A DNA stretch of 21,572 bases from an uncultured Flavihumibacter sp. (GCA_946482545.1 CAMLRX010000084.1:1-21572), one strand, 5' to 3'. Shown: positions 1 to 8,619, counted from the first letter of the stretch. Notes: generated by a model not told the origin, from the letters alone. Numbers and translations: made by a program.

Positions 1-126
1 CACCTGCCCATCGACTGGCCGCTGCCCGGAGGAAGCAGGTACATTAACCTCGGCGACTGGATCAAGTATTACAGCTATGCCGTTTTTGATGGCAACCATC
101 TTTCACTCGAGTACCACAAGGCTTGA
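1..126 (+). CDS. UDP-2,3-diacylglucosamine diphosphatase, C-terminal fragment (LpxH-like)
   Basis: The last 41 codons of a gene that begins before the window, open from base 1 to a TGA stop at 124-126. The tail contains YINLGDWIKYYSYAVFDG, which resembles the C-terminus of Bacteroidota LpxH-like calcineurin-fold phosphoesterases (usually about 250 residues) that cleave UDP-2,3-diacylglucosamine in lipid A synthesis. The metal-binding N-terminal motifs lie outside the window, so the enzyme assignment rests on this tail alone. Its stop overlaps the start codon of the next gene (TTGA), which suggests translational coupling. Confidence 0.68.
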   Translation, partial: HLPIDWPLPGGSRYINLGDWIKYYSYAVFDGNHLSLEYHKA

Positions 127-923
127 AAAAACTGATCACATATCTGTTGGCCCTGTTTATCGGAACACCATTCGTCCAGGCGCAAACACCGGAACTTATC
201 AGAGAAATTCACGGTGATTTCATTGATTTTACCACTGATAATATTGGGAATACTTACCTGCTCACCCGGCAAAACCAATTGAAGAAATACAATCCCGATG
301 GCGATTCCCTTTCTGTTTTCAACGATGTGAAACGTTTCGGAAAACTGTATTCGATGGATGCCTCCAACCCGTTGAAACTCGTACTCTATTACCGCGATTT
401 TTCCACTGTGGTTGAACTGGATCGCCTGCTGAACGTACGCAATACCATCGACCTGAAAAAGCTGAACATCTTCCAGCCCAAAGCGGTCGGGCTTTCCAAC
501 GACAACAACATCTGGGTGTACGATGAACTGGAAGCGCAACTCAAAAAGATCGGTCAGGACGGAACCCTGCGCAGCGCCACCACCGATCTGCGTCAGGTAC
601 TGGATTCACTGCCTTCACCTTCCGTACTCACCGACCAGGACGCGTTGGTTTACCTCTACGACACCACAAAAGGGGTTTACTTATTCGACTATTTCGGAAC
701 CCTGAAAAACAGGTTGCTGTTCCGCGGCTGGCAGGATTTCCAGGTGCTGGGAAAATTCATTTTCGGCAGAAAAAACACTATACTTTACCGTTATGAAACC
801 GGATCTTTGCAATTGCAGGAACAAAACCTGGAAGCAATATTGCAGGATGTTCTGAAATTAAGGGTGAACATGCAAAGGCTGTATGTACTGCATCCCGGTA
901 AATTACAGGTGTACAGATTGTAA
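123..923 (+). CDS. Secreted protein of unknown function, possibly propeller-like
   Basis: 266 residues. The start is a TTG at 123-125 that shares bases with the TGA of the preceding gene. It is preferred because it gives a clean signal peptide (KK, then a hydrophobic stretch LLALFIGTPFV, then cleavage near AQA), whereas the next in-frame Met is far downstream. The mature part has repeated short beta-type segments (for example NIGNTYLLTRQNQLKKYNPDG and NNIWVYDELEAQLKKIGQDG) that look like blades of a propeller, without a recognised catalytic motif. It is probably periplasmic or outer-membrane associated. It sits between an lpxH-like gene and an mscS-like gene, 14 bp before the latter, so an envelope role is likely, but I do not know its function. 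Confidence 0.82.
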   Translation: MKKLITYLLALFIGTPFVQAQTPELIREIHGDFIDFTTDNIGNTYLLTRQNQLKKYNPDGDSLSVFNDVKRFGKLYSMDASNPLKLVLYYRDFSTVVELDRLLNVRNTIDLKKLNIFQPKAVGLSNDNNIWVYDELEAQLKKIGQDGTLRSATTDLRQVLDSLPSPSVLTDQDALVYLYDTTKGVYLFDYFGTLKNRLLFRGWQDFQVLGKFIFGRKNTILYRYETGSLQLQEQNLEAILQDVLKLRVNMQRLYVLHPGKLQVYRL

Positions 924-937
924 CGAAGCACATTGAT

Positions 938-2053
938 ATGCAAGATTTTCTCGACTTTAAAATATTTGACAACACGATCCAGGCTTATGGTATCGTGGCG
1001 CTGAGCATCATTGCTGCGGTGATCCTGAAGCGCATTATTTCCAAATACCTCGCCAACCTTCTTTTTAAGGTAATCAAGGGTTTGGCGAAAGGGGTAGACA
1101 GACAATCTTTCGTGAACCTGGTGGTGCAGCCGCTGGAAGTATTCATCGTGGTGCTTATCATGGTGGTGGCATTCGATAAATTGAATTACCCGGCGGTATT
1201 GGATGTGAAGATTTACAAGATCAGTCTGAGGCAACTCATCGATACGGTTTCCGTTTCCACCATTATCGTGATGTTCATCTGGCTGTTGTTGCGGATCATG
1301 GACTTCATCGCGCTGATCCTGCACCAGAAAGCCAATAAAACACTGGATCAGACCGATAACCAACTCATCGTATTCTTCAAAGACTTCTTCAAAGCCGTAC
1401 TCGTGATCATTGGCGGGTTACTCGTGCTGCAATTCGGCTTCAACAAGAACGTGGGCAACCTCCTCACAGGACTTAGTATTGCTACGGCCGCTATTGCCCT
1501 TGCCACCAGGGAAAGTCTGGAAAACCTGATCGCGTCCTTTATCATCTTTTTCGATAAACCATTTACCACGGGTGATGTGGTGAAAGTGCACCAGGTTACG
1601 GGAACGGTAGAAAAGATCGGCCTGCGCAGCACACGCCTCCGTACCGACCAGAAAACTTTCGTGACCGTTCCCAACAAACAAATGGTGGACTCGATCATGG
1701 ACAACCTCACCCTCCGCACCCAGCGCCGTGCCGATATACGGCTTGCGGTGAGCCTGGAAACCAGTCCGGATAATATGAAGGAACTGGTGGATGGTATCCG
1801 TAAAATTTTGTCAAAGGAGGAAATCGAAAGCAGTACCGTATTCTTCACCGAGATAGGTTCCAACGGATTCGTGGTCCCTATTGAATTTTATACTGCCACC
1901 ATTTCAATGGATGAATTCAATGAATTGCGCCAGGAAGTAAACCTGCGCATCCTACAATTGGTGGCCGCACTCGGTATTGAGCTGGCCGGTGTGAATACGG
2001 ATATCCGCATCATCAATGAACCTTCGGGAGAAACACAAAGACCGATTCTTTAA
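938..2053 (+). CDS. Mechanosensitive ion channel, MscS family
   Basis: 371 residues, inner membrane. About five hydrophobic segments are visible (roughly residues 16-38, 66-84, 105-128, 145-170 and 175-205). The last is the glycine/alanine-rich pore helix, with NVGNLLTGLSIATAAIALA followed by the amphipathic stretch ESLENLIASFIIFFDKPF. Next comes the MscS beta domain (GDVVKV, GTVEKIGLRSTRLRT, VPNKQMVDSIMDN) and a C-terminal alpha/beta domain. Channels of this family open under membrane tension and release solutes on hypo-osmotic shock. It starts 14 bp after the secreted protein gene and probably shares its transcript. Its TAA stop overlaps the TAA of the convergent thioredoxin-like gene. Confidence 0.93.
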   Translation: MQDFLDFKIFDNTIQAYGIVALSIIAAVILKRIISKYLANLLFKVIKGLAKGVDRQSFVNLVVQPLEVFIVVLIMVVAFDKLNYPAVLDVKIYKISLRQLIDTVSVSTIIVMFIWLLLRIMDFIALILHQKANKTLDQTDNQLIVFFKDFFKAVLVIIGGLLVLQFGFNKNVGNLLTGLSIATAAIALATRESLENLIASFIIFFDKPFTTGDVVKVHQVTGTVEKIGLRSTRLRTDQKTFVTVPNKQMVDSIMDNLTLRTQRRADIRLAVSLETSPDNMKELVDGIRKILSKEEIESSTVFFTEIGSNGFVVPIEFYTATISMDEFNELRQEVNLRILQLVAALGIELAGVNTDIRIINEPSGETQRPIL

Positions 2054-2553
2054 CGGGGAAGTAACTCAGCGAGGTCCTTATCGAATTGACCCGAAGTACC
2101 GTATTCCACTACGCGGCCCAATTCTTTTCCGTTCTTCAGTACAATGAAAGTGGGCACACGCGTGACGTTGAACAACGTCGTAAGGTTGCCGAGTGCTTTC
2201 TTATAATGATCCACGCCCACCAATGTGATGGATTCGTTTGGAATCCCCGCCGCATCGGCCAGCGCGAGAAATTTGGGAAGCAGCTTACGTGTATCACCGC
2301 ACCAGGTACCGAAGAACACAAAAAACTGAACGGAATCTTTATTGGCTTTGAAACGTTCCACAATGGCCGCATCTGGCTGATAGCCTGTCCGGTTATTGAT
2401 GACCCAGGCGAAGGCCGTATCCTTTTCCAGGACGGACCTGTCGGCAAGTCCTTTGATGATCTTGTGTTTAAACTGAACATACGACTCGTACCCCTGTGAA
2501 AAAACAGGGAGCGTTACCGTGATAAGCAGGATGAGGAACAGTGTTTTTCTCAT
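2050..2553 (-). CDS. Exported thioredoxin-fold protein with a single active-site cysteine
   Basis: 167 residues from the ATG at 2553-2551. The reading frame is open to 2601, but this start is chosen because it begins a typical signal peptide (MRKTLFLILLITVTLPVFSQ) and because the upstream frame crosses a terminator hairpin. The thioredoxin fold is supported by FFVFFGTWCGDTRKLLPKF near residue 85 and a cis-proline loop RVPTFIVLKNGKELG. The usual CxxC is reduced to one cysteine, C85 in WCGDTRK, so it cannot form the normal disulfide within the motif. A resolving partner, peroxiredoxin-like or binding role is possible. It is likely periplasmic. No TAnnTTTG promoter is visible just upstream, so transcription may depend on read-through from the MerR-type gene. 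Confidence 0.87.
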   Translation of the reverse strand: MRKTLFLILLITVTLPVFSQGYESYVQFKHKIIKGLADRSVLEKDTAFAWVINNRTGYQPDAAIVERFKANKDSVQFFVFFGTWCGDTRKLLPKFLALADAAGIPNESITLVGVDHYKKALGNLTTLFNVTRVPTFIVLKNGKELGRVVEYGTSGQFDKDLAELLPR

Positions 2554-2584
2554 GATAAGTTTATTGGAGCTCCCGCGGTGCGGC

Positions 2585-2605
2585 AAAAAAGTCGGTGCCA
2601 CCGAC
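2585..2605 (-). terminator. Rho-independent terminator after the MerR-type gene
   Basis: Read on the minus strand, a 6-bp G+C-rich stem (GTCGGT / ACCGAC, loop GGC) is followed directly by six T. It lies 86 bp after the MerR-type stop and 32 bp before the thioredoxin-like ATG, so it should end the MerR transcript or attenuate read-through into the next gene. Confidence 0.72.
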
Positions 2606-2691
2606 GTTGTTTTCCCCGGATGCCCACCGTGTTTTAAACGTTCCTTTCCAGGTGATTTTCTGATTACGTTTTTAAAGATGCAAATCCTTAA

Positions 2692-4041
2692 TTAACCCAA
2701 ATCGGCTTTCATCTGAAGTAAAAATCCGCGTATTCTTTTCAGGGATTGTTCTATCTCGAAATTTTTCTCCGCCTTTTTCCGGTTGTTCTTCAGGAAGTCC
2801 TTCGCGCCCTCAATGGTAAATTTCTTGAGCCGGAGGAGGTTATGGATCATGTGGAGGTTCTTCACGTCAATGGGACGGAAAAGCCTGTCGCCCTTGCGGT
2901 TCTTTTTCGGGCGGATGATGTCGAATTCAGTTTCCCAGAAACGGATGAGCGAGGTGTTCACGTTGAACATCTTGGCCACTTCTCCGATCCCGTAATATTG
3001 TTTTTTGAACAGTTGCTCGTCTTCCGGAATTTCCACCATTTCCGCTTCCGCCATCATTTCGCGGATCGATTTGCGGCCCCTTTTGCTTTTGTTTTCCGCG
3101 GCGGCTTCTTTCTTTTCTTTCACCCGGACGATCACCACTGGTTTTGCATCCGTACCGGTAGAAGGTTTGGAGAACATCGGAATTTCAAATACTTCTTCAT
3201 CGTCGCTGGTATCAGCTTTCTGGAAATAAGCAATTGAAACCTGTTTTTCAATACCCGATTCTTCTTCCGGCGCATCAGGTTCCAGTTCAAATTCTATTGG
3301 ACCATCATCTTCAGGTTCGGGTTCTTCATCGAAAAACACGATACCTTCTTCATTGGCCTTAGAAGTTTCAGGATTTTCTTCGGCCACTGAAATGTTTTTC
3401 TCCGTTCCCACTGCTGCAGGAGCGGACACTTCTTCCGGTTGTTCGGTTACTATGGTTGTGGATGCTTCAGCAGGAATATCTGTAGACACCTCTGCTGATA
3501 TAGTATTTTCTTCTGTAACAAATGCGATTTCTTCTTCCGAAACATGTTGTTCTGCTTCGATAATCGCAATTGTTTCTGAAGCTTCTTCCTCCGCTAAAAT
3601 TTCTTCTTCCGCTACCATTTCAGGAACCGCATTATTTTCTGCTGAAGCCGCTTCGTCTGCCGACTCCTCCTCCAAAACAGCTCCTTCAGCAACTTCTTCG
3701 GAAGCCAGCGTTTCTTCCACAACGGGCGCTTCTTCTATTACTGCCTGAGGCATAGAGGAAGGAACAACTTCTTCAGTTGCTGAATCTGGGATTTCGGTAC
3801 TATCAGGTGCGGCAGATGGCGTATCGGCTAATGCCAATGTTTCCTCCGCCAGTATCTTATCCGGCGGTGGCGGTGTTAATCTTCTGAAACTATTATTGGT
3901 ATTGCCTTTTGCGGATTCCGGCTGCGAGGAGCGCATTGCGCCGTTTCCGTTGGCGGACGATTTTTTTTCTTCCGGCGCAGCGGTGGTTTCAGGCTGTGCG
4001 GGAGAAAATCCGAAATCCAAACTTATCTGAACAAACCCCAT
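2692..4041 (-). CDS. MerR-type transcriptional regulator with long acidic N-terminal region
   Basis: 449 residues. The C-terminal 101 residues (from about 349) form a MerR-type winged helix: YYGIGEVAKMFNVNTSLIRF is the recognition helix-turn-helix, followed by the wing (KKNRKGDRLFRPIDV) and a helical segment. The first 340 residues are low complexity, rich in Glu, Ala, Ser and Thr, and probably disordered, apart from a hydrophobic N-terminal piece (FVQISLDFGF) and a basic patch near 320 (VKEKKEAAAENKSKRGRK). MerR proteins are usually 110-300 residues, so this is long. No cysteine or drug-binding sensor domain is seen. It lies 78 bp downstream of the M23 peptidase gene, on the same strand. The regulon is unknown. 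Confidence 0.88.
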   Translation of the reverse strand: MGFVQISLDFGFSPAQPETTAAPEEKKSSANGNGAMRSSQPESAKGNTNNSFRRLTPPPPDKILAEETLALADTPSAAPDSTEIPDSATEEVVPSSMPQAVIEEAPVVEETLASEEVAEGAVLEEESADEAASAENNAVPEMVAEEEILAEEEASETIAIIEAEQHVSEEEIAFVTEENTISAEVSTDIPAEASTTIVTEQPEEVSAPAAVGTEKNISVAEENPETSKANEEGIVFFDEEPEPEDDGPIEFELEPDAPEEESGIEKQVSIAYFQKADTSDDEEVFEIPMFSKPSTGTDAKPVVIVRVKEKKEAAAENKSKRGRKSIREMMAEAEMVEIPEDEQLFKKQYYGIGEVAKMFNVNTSLIRFWETEFDIIRPKKNRKGDRLFRPIDVKNLHMIHNLLRLKKFTIEGAKDFLKNNRKKAEKNFEIEQSLKRIRGFLLQMKADLG

Positions 4042-4045
4042 GCGC

Positions 4046-4053
4046 CAAAAATA
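4046..4053 (-). promoter_or_regulatory. Possible -7 element very close to the MerR-type ATG
   Basis: On the minus strand TATTTTTG matches TAnnTTTG, but it ends only 4 bases before the ATG at 4041. Real use would imply a leaderless message or a later start codon. There is no TTG at the -33 distance. Confidence 0.25.
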
Positions 4054-4119
4054 GTATAAATGTTAGATGAGCGGTGCGGATTGCGGCGCGAGTTTTCTCC
4101 AATTATTCAACATTCTGCG

Positions 4120-5091
4120 CTAATCGAAACTCTGGTTACCGGCGGCGGCCATTTTCAGCATGCGGTCGAATTGTTCGGGAGAAAGGTCGTTGTAGAAATA
4201 ATAGATGGGATCCACTTTTACACCATTCCGGTGCACTTCGTAATGCAGGTGGGGGCCGGTGGATTTCCCCGTGCTGCCCACATAACCGATAATTTCTCCA
4301 CGTTTTACTTTCTGGCCGTTCCGCGCTTTGATCTTATACAGGTGACCATACAGCGTTTCGTACCCGTAACCATGGCGGATCACCACGTGGTTGCCATACC
4401 CGTTTCCGAGGTTACCGGCCACACTGATGGTACCGTTGGCGCTGGCGTAAACAGGGGTGCCTTGCGGGGCGCTGAAATCAAGTCCGGCGTGGAACTTGGT
4501 CATCTTATAAATAGGATCGATCCGGTAGCCGAAGCCGGAGGCGAGGCGTTTGAGATCGGCATTGCTCACGGGTTGAATGGCCGGCGTGCTGGCCAGCAGG
4601 TCCTCTTTGTTTTTGATGAAGCCCTCAATATCGCCGTAAGATTTTTTCTGCGCATCCATCCGTGCCGTGAGGTTTTTGATGGAAGAAGCGATAGAGCGGG
4701 CGAGTTGTATATCGTTCAGACTGGCCACGAGTTGTTCTTCTTTTTTCTGTTCCAGTTGCTTGGCACGGGCGCTGTCGGGGATGGGATTGGCTTCAAAAAT
4801 GGAGCGATAGACCTCGTTGTCGCGGGTTTCCAGTTCGCGGAGCCGCGTGTTCAGGTCTCTGATCTGTTTATCAAGAAGTTCATAATCATCTTTCATGGCC
4901 TCATTCTCAGCCCGCAGCATTTTTTCTTTGGGAGAATCCAGGTACTGGAAAGCGATGGCCACGATAATAAAAGCGGTAACAATGGCGGCTGCAAGGAATC
5001 CCAGCACCCGCAACAACTTTACACGAAGCGGCACTTCCAGCTTTTCGTAGCGGAGGGTATGGGTGTTGTAATAATATTTTACTTTTTTCAT
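4120..5091 (-). CDS. M23 family metallopeptidase, membrane-anchored with coiled coil
   Basis: 323 residues. A basic, Tyr-rich N-terminus is followed by one transmembrane helix (about 28-50), a charged coiled-coil-like stretch (about 55-165), then a LytM/M23 domain from about 185. The zinc and catalytic residues are present: HAGLD (H201, D205), YGH (H250) and HLH (H281, H283), with the typical GNHVVIRHGYGYETLYGH block. These enzymes cut peptidoglycan cross-bridges or, when complexed, control division and envelope remodelling. The intact zinc ligands suggest an active endopeptidase facing the periplasm. The layout (anchor, coiled coil, M23) resembles the MepM/NlpD/EnvC group. It is divergent from alaS across 138 bp that carries promoters in both directions. 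Confidence 0.93.
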   Translation of the reverse strand: MKKVKYYYNTHTLRYEKLEVPLRVKLLRVLGFLAAAIVTAFIIVAIAFQYLDSPKEKMLRAENEAMKDDYELLDKQIRDLNTRLRELETRDNEVYRSIFEANPIPDSARAKQLEQKKEEQLVASLNDIQLARSIASSIKNLTARMDAQKKSYGDIEGFIKNKEDLLASTPAIQPVSNADLKRLASGFGYRIDPIYKMTKFHAGLDFSAPQGTPVYASANGTISVAGNLGNGYGNHVVIRHGYGYETLYGHLYKIKARNGQKVKRGEIIGYVGSTGKSTGPHLHYEVHRNGVKVDPIYYFYNDLSPEQFDRMLKMAAAGNQSFD

Positions 5092-5147
5092 GCGGGGCCT
5101 TTCGTTCCGGTTCTGCTCCTTACAGCAAATTCTACGCCTTAAAACTA

Positions 5148-5155
5148 TACCTTTG
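5148..5155 (+). promoter_or_regulatory. -7 promoter element for alaS
   Basis: TACCTTTG is a perfect match to the Bacteroidota TAnnTTTG element, in the context ctaTACCTTTGcacc. It predicts a leader of about 65 bases before the alaS ATG. No clear -33 TTG is seen. Confidence 0.55.
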
Positions 5156-5178
5156 CACCACTTCCGGGCCGAAGTTTA

Positions 5179-5209
5179 CAAATATATTGGCATAGCCGGG
5201 AATTTACAA
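5179..5209 (-). promoter_or_regulatory. Promoter for the M23 peptidase gene
   Basis: On the minus strand there is a TTG (5209-5207), a 20-bp gap, then TATATTTG (5186-5179). This matches the TTG / TAnnTTTG architecture with acceptable spacing and gives a leader of roughly 80 bases before the ATG at 5091. It overlaps the region that becomes the alaS leader on the other strand, so the two transcripts would overlap. Confidence 0.5.
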
Positions 5210-5229
5210 CGCATTTATTTACAAAGTTT

Positions 5230-7884
5230 ATGACTACGAGCGCAGCGATCAGGCAGCAATTTCTGGATTTCTTTCAATCTAAAGCGCATACCATCGTGCC
5301 ATCGGCACCCATCGTTATAAAAAATGACCCCACCCTGTTGTTCACCAACGCGGGCATGAACCAGTTCAAGGATTATTTCCTGGGCAACCGCACCGCGCCT
5401 TCTCCCCGCGTGGCTGATACGCAAAAATGTTTGCGGGTGAGCGGGAAACACAACGACCTGGAAGAAGTGGGCGTGGATACCTACCACCATACCATGTTCG
5501 AAATGCTCGGTAACTGGAGTTTTGGTGATCCAAACAATCCTTCGGCCGGTTATTTCAAGAAAGAAGCCATCGCCTGGAGCTGGGAACTGCTTACGGAGGT
5601 ATATAAAATTCCGAAAGATCGCCTGTACGTTACTGTTTTTGAAGGGGATGCGAAGGAGAACCTGCCTTTTGATGAAGAAGCTTTTTCCGAATGGAAGCGT
5701 TGGATCGCGGAGGAAAGGATTCTGAAGGGAAATAAGAAGGACAACTTCTGGGAAATGGGCGATACCGGTCCCTGCGGTCCCTGCTCTGAGATTCATGTGG
5801 ATTGCCGCAGCGCTGAGGAACGTGCCGCCGGAGACGGAAGCAAGCTCGTAAATGCCGACCATCCGCAGGTGATCGAAATCTGGAACAATGTATTCATGCA
5901 GTTCAACCGCCTGAAAGACGGTTCCCTGCAACCGTTGCCCGCAAAACATGTGGATACGGGAATGGGCTTTGAACGACTGGTACGCGTGCTCCAGGGCAAA
6001 CAAAGTAACTACGATACCGATGTGTTCACCGGCACTATTGCTGAAATAGAAAAGATCACGGGCAAGAAATACGATTTCAGCGATACCAAAGAAGCCATTG
6101 CCTTCCGCGTGTTGTCCGATCATATCCGCGCCATCGCTTTCACGATCGCCGACGGACAACTTCCTTCCAATACCGGAGCGGGTTATGTGATTAGAAGGAT
6201 ATTGAGAAGAGCCGTCCGCTATTATTATTCTTACCTCGATTTCAAAACGCCGTTGTTGTTTCAACTGATGCCCGTGCTGGCAAAGCAGTTTGAAACAGTA
6301 TTTCCTGAACTCCACAACCAGCTTGAGTTTGTAAGCAAAGTGGTGAAGGAGGAAGAAGAGGCGTTTTTGAGAACGTTGGATAAAGGTTTGAAAAGACTGG
6401 ACGATCTGTTCGCCAATACCAAAGAAGGTACTGCGCTGAATGGCGCTTCTGCTTTCGAACTATACGATACCTACGGCTTCCCGCTCGATCTTACCAAACT
6501 GATCGCTTCAGAAAAAGGGTATGCTGTGGATGAACCTGGTTTTGAAGCAGAAATGCTGCAACAGAAAAACCGCTCCCGCGCCGCAACCGCCGTAGATGCC
6601 GAAGATTGGACCATCCTGGACGAAGACGCTTTCTCCGAGTTCGTGGGCTATGATACCTTGGAGATCAGAACGAAAATTGTAAAGTACCGTAAAGTGAAGG
6701 CCAAAGGAAAAGAAGGTTTCCAGATTGTATTGGAGGCTTCTCCTTTCTACGCTGAAAGCGGCGGACAGGTAGGTGATACCGGCGAACTTGTTTCAGGAGA
6801 GCAGCGTATAACCATAACCGATACAAAGAAAGAAAACAACCTGGTGATCGTTTTCGCCGATGAAGTACCCGCTGACACTAAGGCGCCCGTTATGGCCATT
6901 GTGGACAAGGCCCGCCGCGAAGCCATCACCCTGCACCATTCCGCCACACACCTGATGCACGCCGCGCTTCGTGAAGTACTTGGCACGCATGTGGCGCAGA
7001 AGGGTAGTCTGGTGAACGCAGGCCAGCTTCGTTTCGATTTCTCCCATTTTTCCAAAATGAGTGATGAGGAAATCCAACGCGTGGAAGACCTCGTGAACAA
7101 AAAAATCCGGGAGAACATTCCTGTTGTGATCAAAGAAATGCCGAAAGACGAAGCCATTGCCATGGGCGCGATGGCGCTGTTCGGTGAAAAATACAGCGAT
7201 ACGGTGCGCGTGGTGATTATGGATCCCACTTATTCCATTGAACTCTGCGGCGGAACACATGTAGGCGCCACGGGAGAACTCGGTTACTTCCTAATACAGT
7301 CTGAGTCTGCGGTAGCGGCCGGTGTGCGCAGAATCGAAGCCCTTTGCGGAGCAGCCGCCACCACACAGTTAAGGGAGCAGCAGGAAACCCTGAAAAAAGT
7401 GAAAGAAACTTTCAAAAATCCCAAAGACCTGATTCGCGCAGCAGAACAACTGCTCCAGGATAATTCAGATTGGAAAAAGAAAGCGGAAAAGATGGAAGCG
7501 AAACTGCTTACCATCCTCAAAGATGAACTCGTACAGCAGAAGGAAATGCTGGGTGATATTGAATACATCGGCACCACGGTGGAAGTGAGTGGTATGGAAG
7601 CATTGCGCAAACTGGCCATGGACCTGAAACCCGCGCTGCCCAATGGTGTGGCAGTGCTTTCCGCAGTTGTGGAAGGTAAACCACAAGTGGCAGTACTGGT
7701 AGCCGACGGATTGGCAGCACAGGGAACAGAGGCGCCAAAAATTATAAAAGAATTAATAACCCCTTTGATCAAAGGCGGTGGCGGCGGACAAAAGACGCTG
7801 GCAACGGCGGGAGGGCAGGACACAGCACGTGTACCCGAAATTTCTGCCGCAGTTAAATCGTGGATACTGGATCAAAAGTGGTAA
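5230..7884 (+). CDS. alaS: Alanine--tRNA ligase
   Basis: 884 residues, normal for full-length AlaRS (about 870-880). It charges tRNA-Ala in the cytoplasm. The N-terminus (QQFLDFFQSKAHTIVPSAP, LLFTNAGMNQFKDYFLG) is the class II catalytic domain. The editing domain carries the zinc/editing signatures HSATH (H570, H574) and CGGTH (C673, H677), which remove mischarged Ser or Gly. The C-Ala domain ends with GGGGGQKTLATAGGQ, typical of the tRNA-binding tail. The ATG at 5230 gives the standard N-terminus. The next gene is 145 bp downstream if its start is at 8030. Confidence 0.98.
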   Translation: MTTSAAIRQQFLDFFQSKAHTIVPSAPIVIKNDPTLLFTNAGMNQFKDYFLGNRTAPSPRVADTQKCLRVSGKHNDLEEVGVDTYHHTMFEMLGNWSFGDPNNPSAGYFKKEAIAWSWELLTEVYKIPKDRLYVTVFEGDAKENLPFDEEAFSEWKRWIAEERILKGNKKDNFWEMGDTGPCGPCSEIHVDCRSAEERAAGDGSKLVNADHPQVIEIWNNVFMQFNRLKDGSLQPLPAKHVDTGMGFERLVRVLQGKQSNYDTDVFTGTIAEIEKITGKKYDFSDTKEAIAFRVLSDHIRAIAFTIADGQLPSNTGAGYVIRRILRRAVRYYYSYLDFKTPLLFQLMPVLAKQFETVFPELHNQLEFVSKVVKEEEEAFLRTLDKGLKRLDDLFANTKEGTALNGASAFELYDTYGFPLDLTKLIASEKGYAVDEPGFEAEMLQQKNRSRAATAVDAEDWTILDEDAFSEFVGYDTLEIRTKIVKYRKVKAKGKEGFQIVLEASPFYAESGGQVGDTGELVSGEQRITITDTKKENNLVIVFADEVPADTKAPVMAIVDKARREAITLHHSATHLMHAALREVLGTHVAQKGSLVNAGQLRFDFSHFSKMSDEEIQRVEDLVNKKIRENIPVVIKEMPKDEAIAMGAMALFGEKYSDTVRVVIMDPTYSIELCGGTHVGATGELGYFLIQSESAVAAGVRRIEALCGAAATTQLREQQETLKKVKETFKNPKDLIRAAEQLLQDNSDWKKKAEKMEAKLLTILKDELVQQKEMLGDIEYIGTTVEVSGMEALRKLAMDLKPALPNGVAVLSAVVEGKPQVAVLVADGLAAQGTEAPKIIKELITPLIKGGGGGQKTLATAGGQDTARVPEISAAVKSWILDQKW

Positions 7885-8029
7885 CTTGAACTGCCGCAAA
7901 CGTTCGTTGGAATAATGTTTGAAGACGGAATGGCAAATTGGAAATAACAGCATGGCATATATAGACGGACAGTTGACGGCACACCCCTACGACAGAGACA
8001 AAGGCTTGCTAATTGAAAAAAATCGAGAA

Positions 8030-8584
8030 ATGATCATTCTCCCGGACTCTGAGCGCCTGCTGTTCCGCAGGTTCACCATGAACGACGCGCCGCTTATTTT
8101 CGACCTTAACAGCGATCCGGAAGTGACCATGTTCACCCACGACCCCATTACAAAACCTGAACAAGCTACCCGCATCCTCCGCGATGTGATCATTCCCCAA
8201 TACGAACAATACGGTTACGGCAGATGGGCCGTTCATGCCAGAGAAGACGACCGCTTTATCGGTTACTGCGGCCTTAAATACCGCAAGGAAAGGGCTGAAA
8301 CCGACCTCGGCTACCGCTTCCTCCGCAGTGAATGGGGGAAAGGATATGCTACAGAAGCCGCCCTCGCCTGCATCCGTACAGCGTTTGAACAACTGCACCT
8401 CGACCGTATCGTGGCCCGCGCCGATGTGCGCAATACACCCTCCCTCAATGTGCTCGAAAAATGCGGTCTCAAAAAGATCGGATTCGATACTGTAGACGGA
8501 AGCCTCGTGAAATCCTACGAACTCCTCGCAGAAGATTTCCCGTTCCACCAACCACAATCCCCGCTTTACCGCTCATCAATTTAA
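8030..8584 (+). CDS. GNAT family N-acetyltransferase (RimJ/RimL type)
   Basis: 184 residues from the ATG at 8030. The frame is open upstream to a TTG at 7919 (221 residues), but the extra 37 residues are low in family character, while ILPDSERLLFRRFTMNDAP is the usual beginning of RimJ/RimL-like proteins. The acetyl-CoA loop is visible in RSEWGKGYATEAALACIRTAF, and the closing motif in NTPSLNVLEKCGLKKIGF. It transfers acetyl from acetyl-CoA to an amine; members act on ribosomal protein N-termini or small molecules. The substrate cannot be read from sequence. It follows alaS on the same strand. No clear promoter is visible between them. Confidence 0.9.
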   Translation: MIILPDSERLLFRRFTMNDAPLIFDLNSDPEVTMFTHDPITKPEQATRILRDVIIPQYEQYGYGRWAVHAREDDRFIGYCGLKYRKERAETDLGYRFLRSEWGKGYATEAALACIRTAFEQLHLDRIVARADVRNTPSLNVLEKCGLKKIGFDTVDGSLVKSYELLAEDFPFHQPQSPLYRSSI

Positions 8585-8619
8585 CAATTCCGAAATCTTT
8601 CGTATTTCAAATTATTCCC

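Noticed and set aside
2554..2601. Longer version of the thioredoxin-like gene starting at 2601
   Set aside because: The added residues precede a clean signal peptide and cross the MerR terminator hairpin.
4060..5142. 360-codon plus-strand frame
   Set aside because: It is antisense to the M23 peptidase, whose catalytic motifs are intact on the minus strand; the plus-strand product has no recognisable domain.
5215..6315. 366-codon minus-strand frame
   Set aside because: It lies opposite the first 360 codons of alaS and arises from its codon pattern.
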